Shown here piece after piece: positions 32,443-43,457 of a DNA stretch of 64,000 bases. The first letter of the stretch is position 1, and every line of letters begins with the position of its first letter. The position numbers and the translations under genes are program-made. The notes under the pieces are model-generated. The model made no database searches. It was not told the origin of the DNA and worked only from the letters and a program-made list of their open reading frames with translations. Origin of the DNA: Pictodentalium vernedei (taxonomy: Eukaryota; Mollusca; Scaphopoda; Dentaliida; Dentaliidae); the NCBI GenBank assembly GCA_031216915.1, contig CM062297.1, positions 530,184,971 through 530,248,970 of the forward strand. Reading direction: 5' to 3'.

Positions 32443-33537
32443 AGGGAAGGGATGTAACAGAGGCCCATCCATCCCTTTGTCCTTCACTTCTGTTTATGGA
32501 CAAACTTGAACAGTAATTATATTGGGTGTTGGAACACCACTGTGTTTTTTGTAGTTAATTAAGCATTTTTTTATGCCTTTGACCTCGAAGGCAGAGTTTC
32601 CGCTATACCAGCACAGTGGCTGTCAACCGGCTGCATTTCCCCACCAGGGAACTTTCCAAACATTGAGATGTTAAAATTCACCCTGATCTGCCTGATCACT
32701 GAGAAATAATTGATTCACAGATTGTTGAAGAGCCATTTCTAGACTTCTTTTGAAGTTTTCTGTACACAAATATCATAGAAAAATGACTGATGATGTGTAC
32801 TCTGATGACGTGATAGTTCCATGAGAACTGCATAACTTAATCAACCCCCCCCCCCTCCCCCCCCCCCCCCAATGAAAAGCTGGACAAACTGGAATAAACG
32901 AGTCACATCACAAAACGGTGCGATTTGTTTGGCCAGTATGTGCACTGCGTAATTAATGCGAGTTGTAAAACTTTATTCAGTAGTAAATATCATTATGTAA
33001 TGTTTTGTTTTCTGACCATTCTTAAGCTTATTACTCCAACATTTACCCAAAACAAGCATGTGTTGAAAAAGCATGTGTTGAAAAAGCATGAACTTCTGTA
33101 GATGTGCTTCTGCTGTCAGCATTAATTAAAATGACACAACAGTTTGCAGGTACATGTATACTATTCACATCTCATTTGTGTGTTTTAATTAGAGTAATGG
33201 TATTGGGAATCTATTTTCTTGAAAATTACAGAAGTGCGAAAAAAGAGAGCTTCTTGTTTCCAAGTTAGAAGAGTGAAAAAGAATGAGTGCAATTGGGCTC
33301 CTCAAATCGACAGCTCTGTATTAAATTTATTGTGTAAATGAATGATTTTGCACCTGAATTTCTTTTCATTGGCTCTTATTCTCTTTTATTTTATTATGGA
33401 GCCCCCCCACATGGGGATCCCTAATTTTACCACTGGGTAATGTAAAAAAGGGTTAAAAGAAAGTCATCTTACAAACCACTGGTCAAAAACTTCTATGCTT
33501 GTCATACAGCATTTCTATAAGGACGATTCACAAGTTG
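32443..33537. other. unassigned low-repeat DNA
   Basis: Single-copy looking. It contains C-rich tracts near 32846-32870 and a 17-bp tandem repeat (AAGCATGTGTTGAAAA) near 33055-33088. No exon, domain or terminus recognised. Confidence 0.35.
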
Positions 33538-33539
33538 TA

Positions 33540-35311
33540 TTTAGCTCACCTGACTGAAAGTCAGGGTGAGCTTTTCTTATCACTCTTCGTCTATCGTCCG
33601 TCCGTCCGTCCATGAAGGTGGTGTTTGAGCCTCTTTCTCCTAAACCACTGGCTACATTTTAATTAAATTTCATGTAAGTAGTGGTTATATAGGGGCATTT
33701 TGATTTTTATGCAAATTAGGTTTCGGTTCAGATTGATCAGAGGTGTGGGGAAAAAATGGCCAAATTTTTTGAAAATCTTCTATTGAACCACCAGTAGCAG
33801 AGATTTGATATGTGGTATACAGAGTCCTTTTGAGGTTTAGAATCAAGTTTGTTCAAGAGAAGTTTGTCGGGCATTATTTGCCTTCGTTATGGGAGGGGCA
33901 AGAATTTTTGCCACTCCCAAAATTTCTATTTTCCAAACCGAAAGGCAGATTTGAACCAAATTTGATATGAGGGCTTATTGGGTTATAAGTACTTAATTTA
34001 TGCCCAAATTTTTTTTCCCGTCGCCCCTTGGGAACTGCAGGAGCTAAAAATAGAAAATAAATTAAAAAGCCCATATCTCCCAAAACTACATGGCACTGAG
34101 AATATTATTTGGTGTGAAGCTTCCGTAGGACCAACAGAATGGAATGGTAAAAAAAAAATTGCTATCGGTTTTATCATGGGGTACTTTTTGGGGACTTTTG
34201 AAAAAGTGCTGAGTCAGCATTTTTTAACACTGTGGGTAATGGGAAAACATGTAAGACTACTTTTCTCCCAAACCACTGCTCCAAAAGCTTTCAAATTTCA
34301 CATATAACATCTTTGGAAGATTGTTTCACAGGTTTATTGAAATCAATTCCCTGGGTCCATATTTGGGCTATCTATGGGAGCCCAAATGTTGAAATTAGTG
34401 CAGTATGAGGAATATTCTTTAAAAATCTTCTTCTTCAGATCTACCAATAAGAATGTTTTGATATTTGGTATGCAGCATCCTTAGGGGGGTGAGATTCAAG
34501 TTTGTTCAAGCCAAGTCCCTGGGTTCATATTTAGCCTGAAAATTTGGGGCCCCGTTCCGGACTTAGAAATTTTGGACTAAAAAATCCGGAAATTTTTTTG
34601 TTTTGTTTTTTATGCGTTTCAGTCAATTTTAAGACAAAAACTTTTTTCTTTTTTTTTTTACACTGAAAATTTGGGGTCCTGGTGGGACTTGAAAAATTTT
34701 GGACCAAAATCCAGAAATTAGTTTTTTGGTTTTTTATGCGTTTTAAGAAGAAAAAAACATTTTGGACCAATCCGGAAATTTTTGTTTTGTTTTATATGCA
34801 TGTCTGTCAATTTTAAGACAAACAAAAAAAATTTTTTTTTTTACACTGAAAATTTGGGGTCTGGGAAGGAGTTGGAAAATTTTTGACCAAAATCCGGAAT
34901 TTTTTTTTTTGTTTTTATGCGTTTCGGTAAATTTTAAGACAAAAAATTTTTTTTTTTTTCACACTGAAAATTTGGGGTCCGGGTGGGACTTGGAAAATTT
35001 TGGACCAAAATCTGGAAATTATTTTTTTGTTTTTTTATGCGTTTTAAGAAGAAGAAAAAATTGTAGGCTGAAAATATTTTGTTTGGGAAAAAAATCTGTT
35101 TTTTATGCGTTTATCTCAATTTTGGGACGTAAAAGTGCAGGAACTGAAAATAGAAGGAAAATCCTGTGTATTGTGTGGGCACAGTCACTTCATCTAGTTG
35201 GTATATGCTTTTCTTAGGAGGGGGCGTATGCAGCTTATTCAAGTCAAGTCCCTGGTTTGATATTTAGACTACCATGTCAGGTGAGGGCCCTCAGGCCCCC
35301 TGGGGCCTCTT
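33540..35311 (+). mobile_element. F1 element, complete, long T-rich form
   Basis: Start TTTAGCTCACCTGACTGAAAGTCAGGGTGAGCT is followed by CGTCCGTCCGTCCGTCC. The head holds TGCTGAGTCAGCA at 34207-34219. One core unit follows, then five units of about 110 bp rich in T ('gaaaatttggggtcc', 'ttttggaccaaaatccgg', 'ttttatgcgtttcagtcaat', 'ttttaagacaaaaa'). The 3' end CTACCATGTCAGGTGAGGGCCC...CCCCCTGGGGCCTCTT is present. The 151-aa phenylalanine-rich frame at 34762-35217 is a read-through of the T-rich units. Confidence 0.72.
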
Positions 35312-35716
35312 TTTTCAAATCTAGCTCTTGGGGGCCATTTTTAGGGTGCCATGGGACCTTCAGATATGTAATCATTTGGTAACAAGGAAGCAATATGAAA
35401 ATTTCCCAAACCACTGCTCCAAATACTTTCAGGTTTGATGTTCAAAAATATTGGAAGAATGATTTACAACAGTCTTGCCCCTGGAGTAATTTGTAGGCAT
35501 GCCCGTAAAACTGTCACGGTCATGGTTAGCCATTGTGCAGAAATATGTGACCTTAAACACCAATAAATAAATAAATAATAATGAAATAACTAAGAAAGGA
35601 TGTTTCACAAGATTTTCCAAATTGAGCCACGGGGGCAAATTTACATATGCTTTAATGTTTGATATGAAACAAACAACTATTTAAAGATGCTTAACTGGTT
35701 GAGGGATACATTTTTA
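35312..35716. other. degenerate repeat remnant with SINE tail
   Basis: It contains 'aaaccactgctccaaatact' and 'ttggaagaatgatttacaa', similar to sequence at about 39550-39615, so it is old element DNA. A SINE 3' fragment lies inside it. No gene seen. Confidence 0.4.
35503..35582 (+). mobile_element. SINE 3' fragment
   Basis: CCCGTAAAACTGTCACGGTC, then CATGGTTAGCCATTGTGCAG, AAATATGTGACCTTAAACAC and AATAAATAAATAATAAT match the 3' third of the tRNA-derived SINE. The tRNA-like head is absent, as expected from 5' truncation. Confidence 0.8.
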
Positions 35717-35762
35717 GTCCCCTACAGGAACCATAAAGGGACTATAGGTTTGCACTTCGTCC

Positions 35763-35836
<74 letters not shown>

Positions 35837-36560
35837 TTTTTATGTTACCACCTCTCCCTCCAACATGCTTTAAGCTACACCTTTCATATTTGATACATGG
35901 ATAAATGGTTCTGAGGGGATGATGCACGCTCAAAATCTTTGTTTCAAAATCCAAGATGGCAGAATGGCGACCATTTTTGTTGCGTTTTTTTAAGCTTTCT
36001 TCTCTATTTTCATGTTACCACCCTTCCCTCCAACATGGTTCAAGCTACACTTTTCATATTTGGCACATGGATAGAGGGTTGTAATGGGATGTTGCACGTT
36101 CAATATTTTTTTTTCAAAATTCAAGATGGCGCCATGGCAGCCATTTTTGTGTTTTTAAAGCTTTTTTCTCTATTTTATGTTACCACCCCCCCCCCCCCCC
36201 CCCCCTCCAACATAGTTCAAGCTACACCTTTCATATATGGTACATGGATAAAGGGTTGTGAGGGGATTATGGATGCTCAATATTATTTTTCAAAATCTAA
36301 GATCGGTCTGTCTGTCTGTTTTTATGTTACCACCTCTCCCTCCAACATGCTTTAAGCTACACCTTTCATATTTGGTACGTGGATAAATGGTTCTGAAGGG
36401 ATGATGCACGCTTAATATTTTTTTTTCAAAATCCAATATGGTGGAATGGCAGCCATTTTTGCTGGTTTTTTAAAGCTTTTTTTTTCTCTATTTTTATGTT
36501 ACCACCCCTCCCTCCAACATGGTTCAAGCTACACTTCTCTCAATTCTCAATTTTTAGATT
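35715..36560 (+). mobile_element. F8 Helentron-like element with (GTCT)n
   Basis: It begins TTTAGTCCCCTACAGGAACC, followed by a short inverted partner (AAAGGGACTA), then a 77-bp (GTCT)n tract at 35760-35836. About four core units of roughly 180 bp follow: 'tatgttaccacccctccctcc', 'aacatggttcaagctacac', 'tttggtacatggataaaggg' and 'aagatggcgcc...gcagccattttt'. A second short GTCT run lies at 36305-36318. No clear 3' terminus was found. Confidence 0.6.
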
Positions 36561-37025
36561 CCATTCACATTTGAAATCCTGTCTGATAACCTGTATTTTA
36601 CCCAAACCACCCCCCAGGTCTGACACTCCTGTTGACTGTTGTCATGAAACCCGAATTGTCCCCAAGCCGAACCGTCCCCAGGCCGAACCGTCCCCAATTA
36701 TTTTACCCAAACTGCCCCCCCCCCCCCCCCCCCCCTCCCCAGGTCTGATACTCCTGCTGACTGTGGTCATTTCTTATGTGACAAAAACACCTTATGTCAC
36801 AAAAGCGCCATAGGGTACTAATACCACCTCAGCGGTCAAACACTTGTTATTGGTAGTCTTAATTTGTTCATCAAAATTTGTTTTATTACAAATTATTGAA
36901 GAATGCATAGGCACTCTTGATTAATTTGTGATAAAACAAATTTATATGAACAAAATATTATTTGGGTTTGACTGAATATGAATCGCGAGCAAGGAAAATA
37001 TTGGCTTTTGCTCTGGTATCCTCAT
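36561..37025. other. degenerate tandem region with poly-C and hairpin
   Basis: 'ccaggtctgacactcctg', 'ttgactgttgtcatg' and 'ccgaaccgtcccca' recur in diverged tandem copies around a 21-bp C-run (about 36715-36735). A hairpin follows at 36861-36956. No gene. Confidence 0.4.
36861..36956. repeat. 35-bp-arm hairpin
   Basis: TTTGTTCATCAAAATTTG...TTTTATTACAAATTA pairs with TAATTTGTGATAAAACAAATTTATATGAACAAA across a loop of about 25 bases. It could be a small MITE; the flanks show no clear duplication. Confidence 0.75.
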
Positions 37026-37978
37026 TTTTAGCTCACCAACTTTAGTTGTGTGAGCTTATGGCATGGCTCGATCGGTCGGCGTCAGCGTACATGTCCAATA
37101 ATGTTAAAGCTTCTGTTTAGGTCACTTACTCGCCCCATTTCCATACAATGCCCTTTATAATGCTGCTATATGATGATTATTATCATTCTACCATGATTTA
37201 ATCCCTCATACCCTGCATTTTAAACATTTTTCTTGACATTTTTAGTTGTGTTTAGTTTTCTGTTTAGCTCAGAATTTCATGTTTAACTAAGTGTTTAGGT
37301 CAGCTGCTGTTCTCCTTCTCTTCCCATGGCACTTACATTCATCATACATGTTCCTCAGTATCATTGTTCCATGATTAACCCCTCATACTCTGCATTTTAA
37401 TCATTTTTCTTGACATTTTTAGTTGCGATTATTTTTCTGTTTAGCTCGGAATTTCATGTTTGACTTAGTGTTTAGCTCACCTGCTGTGTTCCTTCTCTTC
37501 CCATGGTGCTTATATTCATCATACATCTTCTTCTTTATCATTCTACAATGGTTTAACCCTTGTCCAGTGAATTTAACATTTTTCTCCCAATTTTGAACGT
37601 TTAGTTTTCTGTTTAACTCACACTTTGACATTTTCAGTGGGTTAAATTTTTTGTTTACATCGACTGCTGACACCCTTTTCATCCCATGGCCTTTATAATA
37701 CTCATTATTATTCTACCACTATTTAACCCTCACCCACTGTGTTTTAAACCTTTTTCTTACCATTTTTAGTTACGTTTACTTTTCTGTTTACCTCTGAATT
37801 TCATGTTTAAGTATGTGTTTAGGTCAGCTGCAGTTTTCCTTCTCTTCCCATGGTGCTTATATTCCATCATACATGTTCCTCATTATTCTATGAGCCTGTT
37901 TGATACAGTTCTTGTGTTTACCAAAGTTACTATTAAAGAGGAATGTTGGTGAGCTATAGGGCTTTGGCGTCCTTCTTG
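37025..37978 (+). mobile_element. F4 Helentron-like element
   Basis: Start TTTTTAGCTCACCAACTTTAGTTGTGTGAGCT, core units of about 180 bp ('ctcataccctgcattttaa', 'tttttcttgacatttttagtt', 'ttagctcagaatttcatgtt', 'cagctgctgttctccttctc'), 3' end TTGGTGAGCTATAGGGCTTTGGC-GTCCTTCTTG. The 3' GGTGAGCT mirrors the start. It abuts F9 directly. Confidence 0.65.
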
Positions 37979-39489
37979 TTATGTGTACCCATACCATGTA
38001 TGGTACACATAATGCCGGCATCCGGGGTGGCCCTCCGTCGTTCGTCCATCCTTTGTCTTTCTGTCTGTCCGTCCATTCGTCCAGCCGGCGTCCGTATCCA
38101 TTTCTTTGGCATTTGATAACTTGAAAACTATTGCTTAGATTGTCATGATACTTTATATTTGTGTTCAGGTTACTAATGTGCCGAGCTGTATAGTTTTTGG
38201 TGTAAATCTGATTATTCAATACTGAGATATTAACCTTTTACCCATCCAATTAAGCATTATTCCATTCCATTTCTTTGGCATGCGATAACTAAAAAAATGT
38301 CAATCCTATTGTCAGGTTACTTGATAGACATGTTCAGGTGACGGATGTGCCGAGCTGTTTTGTTTTTGATGTAAATCTGATGATTCGATCCTGAGATACT
38401 AACCCTTTATCCATCAAATTAAGCATTACTCTAATCCATTTCTTTGGCATGTGGTAACCTAAAAAATATTGAATTGGTTGCCTTGTTACTTCATATTTGT
38501 GGTCAGGTTACCGCTGTGCCAAGTTGTATAGATTTTGGTGTAAATCTGGTAGTTTGATCCTGAGATTTTAACCCTTCATCCATCAAATTGTGCATTTTTC
38601 CAATTTTTTTCTTTGACATGCGATAACTCAAAAGAATATCAATCTGATTGTCTTGTTACTTCATATAGATGTTTAGGTTACTGATTTGCCAAGCTGTTTT
38701 GTTTTTTTATATTAATCTGATCATTTGATCCCGAGGTATTAACCCCTGATCCACTTAATTAATAAAAAAATTTCAATCTATTTCTTTGACATGCAATACC
38801 TCAAATAATATTAATCAGATTGTGATGTTACTTTAAATTTCTGTTTAGGTTACTGATGTGCTGTGCTGTATAGTTTTGGGTGTAAATCTTATTTTGATCC
38901 TCTGATATCAACCCTTTATCCATCAGATTAAGAATTACTCCACTCAGTTTCTTTGGAATGTGATAACTCAAAAATATTGATCAAAGTTATTATGTGTACC
39001 CATACCATAATGTCGGCATCCGGGATGGCCTTCCGTCGTTCGTCCATTTTTCATCTGTCCGTCCGGCGGCCGTATCCATTTCTTTGGCATTTGATAACTT
39101 GAAAAATATTGCTTGGATTATCATGTTACTTTATATTTGTGTTCAGTTTACTGATGTGCCAAGCTGTATAGTTTTTGGAGTAAATCTGAAAATTTGTTTC
39201 TGAGATATTAACCCTTTGACCTTTATTATCCTTCAAATTGAGAATTCTTCCAATCCCTTTGGCATGAGATAACTCAAAAAATATCAATCCAATTGTCATG
39301 TTACTTTATATATATCTTCAGTTTACTGATGTGCCACACTGTATAGTTTTTGGTGTAAATCTGATAATTTGATCCTGAGATATCACCCCTTTATCCCTCA
39401 AATTGAAAATTCCTCCAAAAATTGGTCCTGAGATAATAACAGCTTTCTACTAGTTGCACGTATGGGTACACATCTGACGATTTAATCGG
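37979..39489 (+). mobile_element. F9 Helentron-like element(s)
   Basis: Start TTATGTGTACCCATACCATGTATGGTACACATAA (a hairpin), then GTCGTTCGTCCATCC and CTGTCCGTCC. The core of about 180 bp has 'atttctttggcatgcgataact' and 'ctgatgtgccgagctgtat'. A second start (TTATTATGTGTACCCATACC) appears at 38991, so two elements lie in tandem or one is nested. The 3' end CGTATGGGTACACATCTGACGATTTAATCGG mirrors the start and ends in a hairpin. Confidence 0.65.
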
Positions 39490-42316
39490 CCTATTTTTTG
39501 AAAGCCCTGATAGTGGCTTTTAGCAGTCAACCAGTTAACACAATTTTCAAATTTGAACCACTGCCGCAAATCCTTCAATGTTTGTTAGATACCATTTTTG
39601 TAAGAATGATTTACAAGTTTATTTAACCAGTGTGTACAATGACTTGATATTTGCTATGGAGCTTCCTTTTGAGGTGTAGAATCAAGTTTGTTCAAATGAA
39701 GTTTGTGAAGCAATATTTGGCTTTGTAATGGGAGGGGTAAGATTTTTGGCCCCGCCCAAAATTTCTATTTTCTGAACCGATGGTCCGGTTTGAACCAAAT
39801 TTGGTATGTGGTATTATTGGGTCATAAGTACTTGAGCCATGCAAAAAAAAATTAAAATTCCTGCATCCCCCATGGAAACCCTGGGAGCTAAAAATAGAAA
39901 TATTTTCAAACGCCCATATTTCCCAAACCACACTGAACAGAGAGCTGTTATTTGGTATGAAGTATCCTTAGGACCAGAAGAATTGAATGGTAAAAAAAAT
40001 TGCCATCCATTATGTTAGGGTGTTCTGTAATGGGCATCGAAAAAATGCCGAATCGGCATATTTGCAAAAAAAAAAAAAAAAAATTTTCTCCAGAACCAAT
40101 CATGAGAATCTTTTGATATTCGGTATACAGCATTCATAGGGGGGTCAGATACAAGTTTGTTAAAATAAAGCCCATTGGTTCATATTTGGGCTCAATACAG
40201 GAGCCCAAATTTTTTACAAAGGGTAATATGGGGTATATTCTTTAAAAATCTTCTTAGAACCTCTAGTCATAGTCTTGTAATGTTTGATATACATCATTGT
40301 TATGAGGGTCAGATTCTAGATTGTTCAAACCAAGTCCCTAGGTTAATATTTGGGCTTCCTACGGAAGCCCAAATTTTAACTTTGTTCAATATGAGGGATA
40401 ATTTAAAAAAATCTTCTTCAGATCCACCAGTCCGAATGCTTTCATATTTGGTAAGCAACATCTCTAGGGGGGTCAGATTCAAGTTTGTTTAAATTAGATC
40501 CCTAGGTATAAATTTGGGCTCGCTATGGTAGCCCAAATTTTTATTTAGTGCGATATGAGGAAATTTCTTTAAAAAGCTTCTTCTTCAGATCCACCAGTCG
40601 GAATGCTTTCATATTTGGTATTTTAACATCTCTAGGGGGGTCAGATTCCAGTTTGTTCAATTCTAGTGCTTGGGTTAATATTTGGGCTCCATATGGGAAT
40701 CAGACCTGTTAACTCTCCCGGTTTCACCATGAGTCTCTTGGTTTGAGGCACCAACTCACGCTCTCACGGTCACATCCTATTTTCTCCCGATTTGACACTT
40801 TTCAAAATAGTTGTCCTGAAATCCATCGCATTTTACTGTCTACAAATTTCTGAAATCTTGGACACGCGAGATTACAAACATTTGTGTGAATTTGTTCAAT
40901 GACGTCAGATTCGGCTGTGACCGACTCGGTTTCTGCAAAATTCTGCATCTTTCAATGGCGAGTCTTGTGTCCTATTTTGAAAATTAAACAAGTTGTCAAG
41001 TTGGTCACGATATATAAATTTATGACGCAGAATACTTGTTGGAAACGATAATTTATCAAAGATACACATTTACTTGACACAATGTAAATAAATTGTGTTT
41101 GATGGTAAAACAGAATGCCAGTTATGCGCCGTCTAAAGTGTGAAGTAAATACCGCAAACATTTGATTTTCAGTCGTTTTTAAAAAAATTTAAATCTCATT
41201 TGCCGATGAAATATTGACTGAAATGTATTGTGGTAATTGTGAATAAATTGGAAAAAAATATAGATTTACAATTTTATAAGGTAAGTTGAATTTGGAATCG
41301 TATTCTTTGTGAAATAAATCTCTGAAGTTGTAATTTGCATGAAAAAAGGGCATGAAACGAAGAAGGAATGTTTGTGTTGGTTCTTGAACGTTTTGGTCCT
41401 GGGACGTTTCAGCCCAAGATGTTTCAGCCCCCATGTATTGAAGCACCTTGATGGGCTTGCATGAGCAAGGAAAAATGGCCGGTCTGATGGGGGAGGTTGT
41501 CCTGGGGGGGGGTCTTGGACCAGTGATATCCATATTGGTATGCTTTTACTGACAAATACCATTAAAAGTGTTAAAATAACTTACTAAAATGAAATATAAT
41601 GCATTTGGGTTGGGGGGGGGGTGCCCGGGTGGGACCGTGGGAGGCATAACAACAAAAATCTCACTGACAAACATCCAAATCTCACTGAGAGCTCATCAAA
41701 ATCTCTCTGACAGCCACCTTCAGAGGTTGACAGGTCTGATGGGAACCTGAAATTTAACTCGGTACAATATGAGGGAATTTCTTCAAAAATCATCTTCTTC
41801 AGATCCAGGAGCCAGAATGTTTTCATATTTGGTATACAACATCTCTAAGGGGATCAGATTCAAGTTTGTTCAAATCGGATCCATAGGTTAATATTTGGGC
41901 TCGCTATGGTAGTCAAAATTTTAACTCAGTGCAATATGAAGAAATTTCTATAAAATTTCTCTTCAGATCCAAGAGTCAGAATGTGTTCATATTGGGTACA
42001 CAACATTTCTAGGGAAGTAAGATTCAATTGTGTACAAATCGAGAGCCTGGGTTAATATTTGGGCTCCCTATGGGAGCCGAAATTGGCCATTTTGCTGAAG
42101 AATTAAAAATTTTGTATTCAGTACCCTCTAGAGGTGTGTAACTAAGATTAATCCACATAGGTTGTATCAAGGGGCTTCATAGGGGAGATCTGCATTTTAA
42201 ATTATGATCAACTGAAGAAAAGGCATGATGCCTGGATTATTTTTGTCACTCCTGAGGGACTCCAGGATTGACAGTGTAACCTATGGAGATGGATTGCTTA
42301 ATGTAGACTCATTCTT
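39490..42316 (+). mobile_element. F1-variant element, 5' end missing, split by hAT
   Basis: It parallels 1885-3280: head sequence, the decayed palindrome TGCCGAATCGGCA near 40048, core units, then 'gaagaattaaaaattttgtatt' and 'caactgaagaaaaggcatgatg'. At 42316 it switches, mid 3' region, into the head of another F1 element, so its own 3' end was lost. A 1038-bp hAT interrupts it. Confidence 0.6.
40701..41738. mobile_element. non-autonomous hAT-like element (CAGACCTGT ends)
   Basis: Ends CAGACCTGTTAACTCTCCCGG and, from the right, CAGACCTGTCAACCTCTGAA. The 8-bp flanks are ATGGGAAT and ATGGGAAC; uninterrupted F1 units read ATGGGAAC. The subterminal 'ctctcccggtttcaccatga' and 'ttttctcccgatttgacac' resemble known animal hAT ends from memory. 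No transposase ORF is present. Confidence 0.8.
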
Positions 42317-43457
42317 GAAGGGAGCTATACTTATCACTTGTCGTCTGTTGTCCGTTCGGCGTAGTGAAAATTTTTCGAACGACTTCTCTGAAACCACTAG
42401 GTTGATTTGCTTGAAATTTGGTATGGATGTTCATTACATATGTCAATTCAAGTTTGTTCAAATGAAAAGGACATGCCCACTTGGGGCTCCATAGGGAGCA
42501 TAACTCCGATAGCACCCTATGTATATTAGAGAAATTACTAAAAAATCTTCTTCTCCAGCACAAGTGGGCAGAATCATTTGATATTTGGTATACAGCATTA
42601 TGTGGTGGATCTGATTAAGTTTGTTCAAATCGGCCCCCTGGATTCATATTTGGGCTCACTATAGAAGCCTGAATTCGAACTTGGTGCATTTCAGGCAAAT
42701 TTCTTAAAAAAATCTTCTTCTCCAGATCCAGCAAGCAGAATCTTTTGATATTTGGTATGCAACATTGTGGGGTGGATCTGATTCAAGATTGTTCAAATCA
42801 GCCCCCTGGGTTCATATTTCAGGCAAATTTCTTTAAAAGTCTTCTTCTTCAGATCCAGCAGTCAGAATGTTTTGATATTTGGTAGGCGGATGAGATTCAA
42901 GTTTGTTCAAGCCATGTCCCAAGGTCCATATTTGGGCTCACTGTGGGAGCTCGAATTGTAACTTAGTTCAAAATGAGGAATTTTCTTTAAAAATCTTCTT
43001 CAGATCCAGCAGTCGGAATGTTTTGATATTTGGTGTGCAGCATCCTTAGGGGGGTGAGATTCAAGTTTGTTAAAGCCAAGTCCCTGGGTTCACATTTGGG
43101 CTCCCTATGGGAGCCCGAATTATAGCTTAGTTCAATATGAGGAATTTTTCTTTAAAAACCTTCTTTTGATTCAGCAGTCGGAATGTTTTGATATTTGGCA
43201 TGCAGCATCCTTAGAGGGGCAAGATTCATGTTTGTTCATGCCAAGTCCTTGGGTTCATATTTGAGCTCACTGTGGAAACCCGATTGATGACTTTGTTTAA
43301 AATCTTCTTCAGATCCAGCAGTCAGAATGCTTTTGATGTTTGGTATGCAGCATTCTTAGGGGGTAAGATTCAAGTTTGTTCTAGCCGTGTCCCTAGGTCC
43401 ATATTTGGGCTCACTTGTGGGAGCTCGAATTGTAACTTAGTTTAAAATGAGGAATTT
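42317..43457 (+). mobile_element. F1 element, both termini missing
   Basis: It begins inside the head (GAAGGGAGCTATACTTATCAC, CGTCTGTTGTCCGTTCGGCG) without AGCTCACC. Core units follow to 43457, where a new F1 start appears. Units carry TTCAGATCCAGCAGTCGGAATG and the usual F1 motifs. Confidence 0.6.

Noticed and set aside
34762-35217. 151-aa frame on the + strand
   Set aside because: Phenylalanine-rich translation of tandem T-rich F1 units; no domain and no non-repeat composition.
35760-35836. (GTCT)n as a stand-alone microsatellite
   Set aside because: It lies in the fixed slot after the F8 start, so it is part of the element.
36496-36813. 105-aa proline-rich frame
   Set aside because: Translation of a C-run and diverged tandem repeats.
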